Shown: positions 9,716 to 21,300 of the stretch, one piece after another
Layout: each line of letters starts with the position of its first letter
Position numbering within the stretch: the first letter of the stretch is position 1
DNA from: Motacilla alba alba
Lineage: Eukaryota; Chordata; Aves; Passeriformes; Motacillidae
Assembly (NCBI RefSeq): GCF_015832195.1
Contig: NC_052017.1
Location: 52,650,652 to 52,714,651, forward strand
DNA length: 64,000 nt
Reading direction: 5' to 3'
The notes under the pieces: generated by a model
The model's input: the letters and a program-made list of their open reading frames with translations, nothing else
Databases searched by the model: none
Told to the model about the DNA's origin: nothing
Made by a program: the position numbers and the translations under genes

Positions 9716-12700
9716 AGACAACTTTTTAACTTATAAAATGAGCACTTCTGCAACAGAAACAGCTGTCAGACAAATATAGAAGCCTGAAATGTCATTTTTA
9801 TGGTCTTTTTTTTTTCAAAGTAATACTACAATTTAAAGTACAGCGGAACAAAATTACAGTTTTAAAGAAAAAAAGAACAGATTTGATTTTAAAGACTAGG
9901 TATAGGAGAAGTGAGTCAGACCTGATCTTAGCGACACCAGAAGAGATCTGAAGTTACTGCATTCCAATTACTTCTGATGTAGTCCAGTATGACTGAAATT
10001 GGGATCCAACAAACTCTGGAATAAACAAGGGCAGAAATATCCTTCATTATGGAACACTTGAACACAGTCAGTCAAAGAAAAAAAATATTAAAAAGGTACA
10101 TAAAGTAATAAGTTATGTAAAGCAAAAAGGTACATAAGCACAACACACAGCTCCTTAAAAAGCTGATGTCTGACCCAAGCTCAGGTACTTTCAGCCAGTG
10201 TGAAGAAAGGCACAGCAACTCAGTTCTGAATGAATACCTGTTGAATAAATTCCCTAATTTGGAATTACTGCAAGGATGTTCAGGGTGTTCTTGAAGAAAA
10301 CTCTAGGGTGGAAGGAGCATGTAAAGCTACTTACAATGCTGATCCTGGCAGTGCTTGTATGTACTTTATGGAGCAAGAGAGTGAATAGGCAGGAAGTCAG
10401 AAAAGTATTCTAAGATACAGCAAGCAGAACAGATTTTTGAAGTTCTCATCTGGAAGTAAAGCTGCATATAAACTTATTTATTCGTTTAGATATGACCCTA
10501 TTCCTTGTCTTGCAAACTAGGTGGCTATGGTGTTTCCATCAGGGGAAGTCTTTAATCTACTAAGGTAGGTATTGAAAAGTAAAGAACTTCTTGCTTTACT
10601 GATTCATGCAAAGGGGGAAGGACACAAAACCAAAGAACAGGCTGTCACTGAAAGACAGAAAACATACTCTTAGGTAGAAACATACTGTTTAAAAACATTT
10701 TTCAACAGCATACTTTACCAAGCTGAAATATAATATATAAAAAATAAAAATGATGATTCAGTAAAATAGTTACATAGAATAACAGGTTCACCTAATCATA
10801 ATCCTTTAAGATTAGGAGTACTTGGAAAAACTTGTTTTGGAATGCTTTTGTGTGATTTGGCATATAAAGGACAAATGGTAGAGGTTGCAGCCACAAGCAA
10901 AGCCCTTTGCTTTGATCCAGGTGTGCTGCTCATCCATTCTAGAAATGAAAAACAAGGAAGTAGAGCCCGCTTTAATTTGCCTGCATTGCTTTAGCTTCCA
11001 GTATCACACACCCTTTTATAATTGGGCAAAATATCTTTCTGTAGTGGGCAGGAATTGCTTCTTTCTATTGGCGTTTTAATTACTGCTACACTTCATGAGA
11101 GCATAAGTTCTTCAGCTTTCCAATAACTGTATACTGCTTGCACCTCGTATCTCTAAATATGTTTTAATCACTCCCCATAAAAATACAGATCATCATTTTT
11201 CATCAAATTTTGTAAGAACTGTTCCTGGCAGTAATGTTAAAATTTTTCCGTACTCTAACTTCAAGAGATGGCTAGTCTAATAGGACTAGAATTATGATAG
11301 GGGTGCCTGGTATTTGCAGTTCTACACTCACTATATTCTGCTCATCTCAGCTGTATGACTTGTTACTCACTTTTTGACCTAAATTATTATGCAATCTTAC
11401 TTCATGCTATTTAAAAATTACCTCATTTCACCTCGAATACCACAAAGTAATGACAGCTGAAGTAATTTCTATGGATTCTACTTAGTTTTTGGAATCTATT
11501 CAGGTAACAGGCCATACCAATGTAGGGGTGTTATTATCTGACAAATCGCTGTGTGCTTGTATAAAGTCTTAAGTCTGAACGCCTAATTTGGACTTTTGAA
11601 ACAATCACAATTTTCAAGGGATAAATAGTGATGGAACAACATAATAAATACAAAAATATTAATTTAGTATTGTCTAACATAGGGATTTATGATTTTTTTT
11701 AAACCAGAAATGTAAAGATACTATTTCATATACTCTAATAGAGAGATTGCAGAGAAACTGGTGAAAAAATTATGTTTAATAGTATGGTGCCATAATTACA
11801 CAATAGAATTTAATCATGTAGGTTGTGAAAACAGTTATGGTCAAGAGACACAACTAAGAGGGGTCTCAACCACAGAGATACTGGGATGAATCATGCTGTC
11901 TTCGCCAACTCTTTTTCCTTAGAATTCCTATTGAGCTAGGCATACCTTTCTCTGTGCCCCTGCTTCAGTGGGACCGGATTGTTCCTAAGCTGTTTTGCCA
12001 TGGTTAGCAGCTACAAGTTTCCTACACATGGTACTCAGGGCAAAGACAAAGCCTGTCATGGGTGCAGAGGCAGCATGAGTTCCTTGGCATGCTGCTGCAG
12101 CAAGTCAGTCAATTCTAGCAATGGCAGTGCAGGGCATGCTTCCTTCCTCTGAAATAAATCAGTGCTGAAAAAAAAATAAAAATGATAGCACGGATCGACA
12201 ATTGGTATTTTAAACCCCAAGTGGCTTGTGGAGTCAGAAGTCAACACCAATGGGCTAAGAGAGATTGGGCTCTTCTGAATACACAAGAGGGTTTCCTTGG
12301 CACTGGATGGAAAGTCTGGGAAGGGGAGAGAAGTCACATATGCAGCTGAACCATTAGGAAACTGGCCATCAGTATGTTAGAGGACAACAAGATTGACACC
12401 CTTGGAGAATGGCTATTTGAGGACCTCGATGTGATTTGAATCACGATTGAAAAGTTCAGTGTGGTAGCAGTGACCTACTAGGTCTCTGTGGAGTTGGGTA
12501 CAGAAATGCTCTGTGATTACATAAGCCTCCATAGGGCAATATTAAAGCACTGCTGGCATTTGCAAAACCAGTACGTAGTCCTGGAGCCACACAAACTTTG
12601 ACGGCTAAATTTCAGTGGCTGTCCAGAAAGCCCATCTAGTGGCCAGTGGGAAGTTCCTAGCCCCATTGAGCTGCAAAGGGCAACAGCTCAACAGGGCTTC

Positions 12701-14130
12701 ACAAAATAAAGTTCTCCTGGTTGTTTCATTTTGCCATGGATATGATCAAATCTTCATTAAAAATTCTGTGAGAATTATCTCTATCCTGGTTAACCAGTGG
12801 CTAGAAAATAATTTGTGACATCTAAAGCATAGTAACTAGGAATTCAATAGCCCTTTCCTAAAAGGACTGGAATTTTCTCCAAGGCAAGGCCTCTAGCAAA
12901 TAGACAAAATGTGGCCATTTTGCCACAGGTTCTCACTTGCTTCAACTTACTCAGTACCTATTGAATACAGAATATAACAGCAAAGGGTCTGAGAGATCCC
13001 CATCCAAATTATTTATGACATGACTACACACAATCAGGTGAAAGCTTCTGTCATATTTATTTTTTAAAAAAAAGTCAAAGAGAAGACCCAGTATTTTCCA
13101 GCCATTCTACCTTTAGCTATTATTTTGTAGCTCCACACAAGCAAAGTTTCACTGCATCTGGTAAATCTCTGTAGGGGCAGGATGACTCAGTAACTTAAGT
13201 ATGTAGCATTATTTCCCCTATTTTTGCATTACAGCAACACCCCAGTTTGTAACTCGGAGCAAGTCACAGGCTCTCTTTCAGAGGGTATTAAATGTGAGGT
13301 TCTCACTGCTTGCTTAGAAAGATTCCATGGCATGGCATGGCGCTTTTCACAAAAGTAGGGCTATTAACCTCTTTGATGCAACCATATTCCACTATGCATT
13401 AAGCACCATGGGAGGGAGAACTAGTTTAGCACTGACTGAGAAGGAAGACTTCCACCCACTGAACCAAAAGCATCACACTTAGCAGTATGATGAGTAGATA
13501 CATACATAGACATGTGTGTGGTTTTTAGTATATGTACACACAAGGTATGTTGAACAGAAACCAAGGATTAATCTGATGTGATAGCTATAATTTATGGTGT
13601 CTTAGATTAATCTGTTACATTGTTCAGTGGCAAAATTGACAAGATGTTACACGAGCATGTTTAGTCACATTAGGTGTGTTGTAAATCAAAGACAGAATTT
13701 TCTGTGATGAAGTTTCAGCATCCAGGGAGAAATCCCTAATCTATGACCATAGCCTTAAACTGGTTGATTTACACCAATAGAAAAATGCAGCAGAGAAATG
13801 AGGCCCACATTATTTCTCTCATCCCACTGTTTCCTCTCTACATTATGGCTGCTAAGAAAAACTTTCCTGCTTGATATGTTTTTCTTTCTGCCAGCTGCCA
13901 CCTTAAATTAGTCTTTCTTATGTCATTTGGTAGTAAGGATCTTTGGGTTCATGTCAGGAGATGCATTTAACATACTTCTGATACTCCAGCATAAGCAGCT
14001 GTGACATGTGGGCAACTCTGAACATCCACATCCATCATCACCAATTACCCCCTTTATTAATCTGACCTTGCAGTGGATACCCAGGGAGAATTTCTCTGTC
14101 AGTCTAACATTTCACAGCTTCCTACATTTC

Positions 14131-14134
<4 letters not shown>

Positions 14135-14162
<28 letters not shown>
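14135..14162. repeat. (AT)14 microsatellite
   Basis: An uninterrupted AT dinucleotide run of 28 bp, likely length-polymorphic. Confidence 0.95.
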
Positions 14163-14830
14163 GCTGTGTTTCACATTTCACTTGTTTGCTGCCCTCCCAA
14201 ACACCAGCTTCTTAATATTAGCTACTTTGGTACTAAGACATAAATCACTTTTTTTATGGCTGCTGCACCATTTTTTCTGCTAACAGCTGCCATATTGCAT
14301 TAGGCTACATTATACAGGATGAAGAATGACAGAAAGGTGGAACATGATGTGTATAGCCTAAAAAATTTATTATGCTGTTCAGCTGATAGGCTTATTCATC
14401 TTTCAACACTGAGAGTAGAGTAAGTCCTACTAACCCAAAGTAATAGCAGTCCAGGAAAATGTTAAGAATGTAGATGATATACAAAACGGGAAACTGTGAT
14501 ACTGTGTATTCAGCTTGGATAATCTACTTCTTGATAACGGAGCCGATATATTTTAGGCATCTGTTACCCTTAGGGTGCTTTTATGGAAAGGTGTTTATAA
14601 TTCCATTCCCAAGCACAGCAAAAAACTGTATTGAACAATGAAGCTGTTTAGCTTGTGGTTATGTTTATACAGCTCAAACACACTCAGGACTTGTCTACAC
14701 TGCAGGCTTTGGGGTGACAGAGATACCACATCTCAGCTGAAATAGCTTATGTCTTCCTACTGCAAAATGAACATTCCCTGGACTCTCATTTTGGAAGAAC
14801 ATAAGTACCAGCCTAGAACAACGCAGGAAG
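14163..14830. other. Gene-free stretch
   Basis: No gene recognised. Near 14686-14705, 'aggacttgtctacactgcag' resembles the end of an old reptile/bird interspersed repeat, discussed under findings. Confidence 0.5.
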
Positions 14831-14886
14831 ACCCTAGGGTGTCAGAATTGCTGCTCCCTCTTGCCTGAGAAGTCAAGACTCACTCC
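14831..14886 (+). repeat. 56-bp direct repeat, copy 1
   Basis: This 56-mer begins ACCCTAGGGTGTCAGAATTG. It matches the segment at 15871-15926 at 53 of 56 positions by my count, in the same orientation. Flanks diverge at once on the right. On the left, 'caggaag' also precedes copy 2, but 20 bases further away. Origin unknown: two copies of a dispersed repeat or a relic of a local duplication. Confidence 0.85.
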
Positions 14887-15870
14887 TGTGTTTTGAAGAG
14901 GTCCTTCACAGTCTGAAGCAGCCCATGTCATGTTTATCATTTCAGTGCAGCTGGGCTTCTTTGACACCAGCACATATTTTTAAAATAATTTTTAAAATAT
15001 GTTTGAAAGCTCTGACCTCAAACCCATCAGGAGTTCTTGCAGCTATTTTTATTGATTTCTGAAATCAAGAATTTGCAAGCAGAATTCTTCCAACAGAAGA
15101 AACAGTCATTTCTATAAGAGAAAAACTAAATAATTAAACTATATAAATTTGGAGTTATAGTATAGATTATTTAGGTTATAATAGTACAGACTGTAGAGGA
15201 TTTCAAAGGTGGAACAAAGTTTTAAGAAGCTCTTAAAATAAATACTGTTCTTCCTTTCCCATGCAAAGCCCCCTGCAGCTTCTGGATTTATTGGGAGTTC
15301 CTTAAATCATAGCATTGAGACTCTGTATTAAGGAATACACAAATTCAAATCTTTACAATTCTAACTTTTTCCTTATTATCTTTACAGCAACATTCATGGT
15401 GTGGAGAATACAGTAAACAGTGTGGTAATGTTAATTATGAGCAAATGGCAATTGTAAAGAATTTAATAGTGCCCTCTGCAACTAGAAACCATATTGATCA
15501 TTTCTACATGTATAATCACATAATACTGGCTTAAACATGAAAATCCTAGCCTGGCTTGTACTGAAGTCTATGTAAAATCTGGACTGGATTCCTGAGGAAA
15601 TATATCCTGTTTGGGTACTTCTCAAAAAATGTCAAATATTTCCTTCTTTCCCTCAATATGCTGAAATATTAAAAGTTCAACAATGATTTTGAATTATTTT
15701 ATAGAAATATGAAGAAGTCTGACTCAATCACAATTTCATACAGAGCAATTCATACTGATTTGAATCTAAAGCATTTGCAAAACAATGATTTAAAAAAGGT
15801 TTTGGCAGATGTGAGGTGAGGGTCCATAGTGATGCAGAGTCCACAGGAAGGTGCAAAGGAGATTTGAGTA
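14887..15870. other. Segment between the direct repeats
   Basis: AT-rich sequence with no open frame of note and no recognised repeat. Nothing marks it as the body of a known mobile element. Confidence 0.5.
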
Positions 15871-15926
15871 ACCCTAGGGTGTCAGAATTGCTGCTCTCTC
15901 TTGCCTGAGAAGTCAAGCCTCATTCC
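15871..15926 (+). repeat. 56-bp direct repeat, copy 2
   Basis: It differs from copy 1 at three positions, two of them C/T changes. It lies 1,040 bp downstream in the same orientation, and a minus-strand frame at 15728-15916 overlaps it by chance. Confidence 0.85.
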
Positions 15927-16040
15927 ATATTGGTAATAGGCAGGTCTTGTATTTTCTATCAGGATATCAGCATTATTGCATGATGCCCTCATTTCTTGTG
16001 TGCTCTGACACCTATATACAATAGTCTTTTGCTAGTTGAA

Positions 16041-16166
16041 ATGGATCTGGTTTTTGTTTAGTGGTAGGTTTTTTGCTGTGGGTTTTTTGTGTTGTTTTGT
16101 TTTGTTTGGGGTTTTTGGGGAGTTTTTTCTGGTTAACTGGTAGGCTGGTTTGGGGTTTTTTAAAAT
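16041..16166. repeat. G/T-rich low-complexity tract (third)
   Basis: Irregular GTTTT, GGTTTTT and TTTGGGG units with few A or C on the + strand. It is less pure than the tracts at 7831 and 8727 but has the same strand bias. A proline/lysine-rich minus-strand frame over it is an artefact. Confidence 0.8.
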
Positions 16167-17859
16167 AGTCTAGACTTGGGAGGCTGGAGAGATCTGTTTG
16201 AAAATCCACAATGCACAAAAGCACAGATTTTGTGCTTTTCATCTTTGTTACCCAGCTGCACAGATAGCCAAGATTTTCTAAAAATCATGAAAATTTTTGT
16301 GAGCCACCAATCATTTGTACACAGAGTTGAATAAGCAAGGCTCAATACCATGTTACAACATTTAGGTAACATCTCAAAGGGGCTTTCTTCTGGCACATGG
16401 GAGTTAATGCTCCTGAAAATTTAGATCTTTTGCTAAGACTCCAAAGCACATTGGACACCACTGTGTCTGGTCAGCTTTGCTGGCTGCAGTAAACAGTAAA
16501 TGAGAGCGCATTTTTTGTTCTCTTCATATTTAAAATTAAGTTCATGTGAGCTTCACTGTGTACCAGCATACATGCTCAGCAAATATGCAGTTAGAGCTTA
16601 CCACTACATAGAGGTGTTACCACTCACTCCCTCAGTGCAACCATACAAAACATTTTGCTTTGAAGTGGTTAATCTCTGAACCTTATAAAGTGTTTTGAGT
16701 GCTAATGGTCTCTGTTGAGTTCTGTATTGCTTTGAGATAGCCCAGCTTATGCATCTGTTTATTTGAACTCAGATTAGCTAATGCAGTTGTATATTTTTTC
16801 CTTAACTAGAGCACTAAAACTCTTATTCTATACAGTTTTAATCATCAATCCCTAAGATTTTTTTTTTTCCAGCATAAGAACTTGGAAAAATTTATTCACT
16901 TTCAGTGGGAAGAGTGAGATGATTTTATCCACATTTGGGTCTTGTTTTAAAAGTGGAAGATAAATTTTAAAATCTTGAAACCATTACATATGTGCAAAAT
17001 TATTTGTTTATTTGATTTTTTTAACCTAGTGAAATGCATGAATTTATTTAAATTTTCTTTGGATAAAACTTTCCCTTGACGCCATAGTCTATATATTTTA
17101 ATTTGGTTTAGTGCCTGGATGCTTTGTATAAAGCCAAACCCAAAAAGTACATTCTCCAGCTACACCTAAGAAGATTGATAATTAACCACTTTTTAACCTT
17201 TCCAGTTTATGTGAGGAAGCATCATTGGTCTCAAAAAGCTTGCTCTAATTTCCTTACAAGCAGCAATCTTTATTAGAGCAGAATGAAACTTTTTGGTCAA
17301 AGGAAACATTTTGAAATGCCAAGTGGAATCCTATTGATGTTTTCAAACAGAAACTTTCCAGTTCTCATTTTGCATTAAGGGTTTCTTTTGAAATTAACCT
17401 ATATTTATCTTTAATCAATGTTAAAAAGCCTACTTGAAATGTCTTCTGACCTGAAATGACACTTCTTTCAAATTTGTGTGTTGCTGTTTGGCAGTAAAAC
17501 TGACAGATTTTAATTCTGGGTAGACCAAAAGAATTTTTTTATTGCTGATTTTTTTTTGTTTGGCTAGCATAAAAATACAAATAAATAAATCCTTTATACA
17601 ACTCTAGTCTTCAAATATAACTTGATCAGCAAAATTGTCCTTTTATTTTTACACATGTAAACAACAAGTAATCGTATTTGTTTTCACAGGGTTACTTCAT
17701 ACTTATGCAAGAGAAAAAGGAGCAAGATTTCCTGTCAAAATAGCAAAAAAAAAAAAAAAGGTTAAAAAAAGGGAAGGAAAAGAAAAACAAACCAGTGAAA
17801 TAGAGACGCATCTCTCCTGTGTGTTGCTCGACTCCAGCTGAAACAAAGCTGACTTGAGA
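16167..17859. other. Gene-free stretch
   Basis: AT-rich DNA with short T and A runs, the longest an A15 run at 17745-17759. No gene recognised. Confidence 0.55.
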
Positions 17860-18330
17860 CTCTGCAGAAGCATAGTTTGGAAGCGAGAAAAATAAATTGA
17901 ATCCTGCAGCAGTAGAGCAACTCCCCCAGACACCGCACTGGGAGAAATCAGGGGAGTTTCAAGGGGCTGTGGGTGGAAAAGAGGATTACGAAGAGCCAGC
18001 GGGACTTGGCTGACCTTTGCTAACTTCCTGACCCTCACTTTCCCCCCCTGGGAGCTGGGCTCTGGTCGTGGGAACAACACCTGCCTTCCCCAGCCCCATC
18101 TCCACAGGGGCTGCTGCCGCCCCATGGGCACCTGGGGCCAGGAGCGACCACAGCAAGGGGAAAGCCTCCTGTGCTTCATCAACACTGTTTTGGGGCCACA
18201 GGGAGGGGGTAGAAGTGGCATGAAAAACTTCTGAGGGATGGTGAGCAATGTGGCTCATTGCTGAAGATTTTTCTACACCCCGCTGAGGAAACCGCCCAGC
18301 CCCACTTCCTTGGGTAAGATCTCAGCTGAT
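17860..18330. other. GC- and CpG-richer patch
   Basis: This stretch is clearly richer in G, C and CpG than its surroundings; I count about nine CpG between 17880 and 18295. A consensus-like splice donor (TGG|GTAAGA) falls at 18313/18314. A 181-codon minus-strand frame covers part of it (17703-18248). Its proline/arginine-rich translation has no recognisable domain, and the frame runs into the adjacent A/T-rich tract, so I do not call it coding. It could be a regulatory element, a first exon of a non-coding RNA, or an old GC-rich repeat. Confidence 0.4.
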
Positions 18331-21300
18331 GGGGTCCCATGGACCCAAGCCAGAAAAACAGCTCACAAACAGAAGCCACTGTCAACTTTAACTATGGCCT
18401 GTGCTCCAAGGTATTTTGGGGTGGACAGCAGAAGTTAACCACGTCTAATTCAGTCATCTATGCCTATGCCATCAGTATTTCTCTTACATTCAATGTTTAA
18501 AGCATCAGCTACAGAAATAGGCAGGATCTGAACAGCATACACGAATGAATATTGAATACACTTTCTGTATCACACTGTATGTCTCATCGTAGTGCAGAGG
18601 ACTACAGTAAGTTACACATGTATTTCAATACATGTGTTCTACAGACTACAAATGTATCTACACTTGGGGCAACACCTGCACTTCTGTCCATTTCTATGCA
18701 GACAGATTTTCATCTACAGTGTTCCTTGTGCACTCTTGAGCACATGTGTGAGTCTGCACACATTTATCTAATGTGTACATTGGTTATCCTTAAATTCCTG
18801 TTCAGAGGAAGATCATTTACCCTTATGGTAGTGATAAATCACATACTACTTAACATGTCAACACAGTGGTCATAAATTACCCAGTATCCATACAAAACAC
18901 AGGCTAGTGACATCACCACTAGCAAATATTTTGGCCCTGCAAGGTTGATTGCAGACCCAGGGCAAAAGATGAGGGGATTTCTGTTGAAGCACACTTTTCC
19001 TATTTCTAAACTGTCATTCCCCCTTTTTTGCCCTTCCAGTTTCTTCCTTCCCTTTTTCCAGCTCCAGCTCACCTTTTCCTTCCTCTGAATAATACAATCA
19101 TTACATATTTTTCTAAGTCTATCATGCTGAATCAAATTAACAAATCCATCTCGTGACATTACCATAGTGCTTTTTATATCTCTCTTGTGTAATATTATTC
19201 TCATTTCTATGACTTACACAGAAAGAATAATTATATTGATTTGTTTGGGTTTTTTTCAACAGGAAACTGCAACACTATTTGACATCTCAGACAGTGAAGA
19301 CTTGTAAATGTCCAGATATAGGAGAATTTAAAATAGTATAAAAGTGTTCTGTTATACATACCCACATACATTTTGTATTTGGCAGTATGAGGAGTAGATT
19401 CATAAACTCCTCAGCTCTTAGGAGCTGTGGGTGCGGGTGCTACAGGTGGAGCACATAGGGGGAGGAAGCTTGCTCCCTCCTCACTTGTGCTAGTGGTAAT
19501 CTGGATAAATTAGAAAGGAGATAACAGACTTTCAATGTGGACATGAAGAAATTCTAACCTCACACAGACCTTTATAATTTGCTGTTTTATTACTATGCAT
19601 TATAGCTATCGCTCTTTTCTACAAAATGTAGAATGCAATAATGTAAATAAGATAGTCTGAAACATAGAGTTATTCAATATTGAATTCCACATGAAGGTAC
19701 TAGAACTTGAAGTGGAAAATTATTAATGCAGAGAAAAACTGGACAGGTTGATGTCTGCAGATAAGTACAGGTTTTGAGATAAACAGTGAAGCAACTCGTC
19801 TGAAAAATCAGCAAAGGGAGGGAAAGGTCTGTCTGTCACAATATCAGATCTTGGTGGTTACTGCAATCCCTATTGGGTAAATAAGATGTGGATCTGTCTA
19901 GAACTATGCGAGAAGCAGGAGGAAGAGACCTCCATTCTGATTGTGATCTTGCATCTTGAGACGTGTCCATTTCAAGATTCTTTTACTTGATACATTGCTC
20001 TTCACGCCTGCTGCCCCCTCCTCACCCTTGGAAGGGCAGAAGGCGGCAGAGATAAGCACTTTTTTGTGGTCCTGCCTGGTTGCTGGGCCCCTGCTGCGTG
20101 AGGGCATAACTCACATAGGCTGTGGTCATAGGTCTAACCTGGGAATGGTGCTTCCACTGTAGAACAGGAGATCTTGACAAAAGTGAGTTAGGGAGTTCCC
20201 AAAGTGAGTTGCTCTAGGTGGTAGTTAGGGTAATGCCATAAAAAAGAAAGCTCTTTTTATGTGCCTTTAGTGAGAAATAAAACCGAGTAAGTTGCTGAGA
20301 TTGCTTGCAAGAAGGCAGCTCCAATAAGGTCTTATATCTCAATTTCAGTAACAACATGGAAACCTGCTGTTTTATTGCAATGTGTTTTTAGAAACTTGGG
20401 ATGCTTCAGGTGGCTACAAGTAATGCTGGAGCTTTAAGCAACAAATGCTTGGATGAGCTCAAACATTCCGGGTTTTCCTGTGCTTAATATGTTGCATTGC
20501 TATCTTAATATGTAATGTCACAGATGGTAATATTAGTCATGAAAGAACAAAGAAGCCAAGTCCACAGACAAATTAAGGTGGTGGAAAGGCAGAGAGAAAG
20601 AAAGAAAAGGGAGGGAGCAGTGAATGCCTACAGCAAACAAATTTTGTTTTAAATCTTCTTCATACATACTGAACACCTTCTCAAGATCTATGTGTTGGCA
20701 AGAGCAGCCATAGAAGGATGTAAATTCCCAACCTGGATTGTATCCACTGCAAAAAGTAGAGTAAATAGTGTGGTGAAAAGGAATACTCTTGGAAATGAAT
20801 AGATGAACTTAATTTAGCAATGGGCAGGTGACCCACAAATTCCCATGCAAACCAGTGGTGGCACTTTTTATCTTTTTTTTTTTTCTTTTCATTTTTATTC
20901 TTTTATTTTAATTTTTTTCTCTTAACTACACAGCCCTTTTCCAACAAGAAGATTTAGAATGTTCACCTGTTGTCTTATTGCCCCTTTCAAAAGTTTTTTT
21001 TTAACCATTTGTATGCAGTCTACATTATCTATCATGAGGGAAACACTCATAAATCAAATGGAAGTATGAAAAGAAATAATAATGCAGTGATTGAAGGCAC
21101 AAGTTAACAGAAAAGTTATAAAGCCCATGAAAATAAATTTACAATATGGAATTATCGAACTGTTACAGCTCAGCACACAACGTGCTCACTAGGGCTTTTG
21201 CTTCCTAAGTTAAATCTTTCTATGAACAGAGAAAGTGGAGCCCATGTTAAATGAGGTAGCAGATCTCTATGAAAGAAACACACCTCTTGAGCAGTTTCTA

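Larger units (their letters stand above)
8895..14134. other. Long gene-free stretch
   Basis: No exon with recognisable protein similarity. Small local duplications are visible: an 11-mer in perfect tandem at 9694-9715, a 13-mer repeated at 10091-10103 and 10125-10137, and a CATGG trimer array at 13325-13341. A possible SINE relic at 9308-9420 is listed separately. The minus-strand frame at 12056-12337 has no recognisable domain. Confidence 0.6.

Noticed and set aside
17703..18248. 181-codon minus-strand open frame, longest in the window
   Set aside because: No recognisable domain. Half of it comes from a GC-rich patch with few stop codons, and its end runs into A/T-rich low complexity. Several overlapping frames on the same strand exist, as expected from composition.
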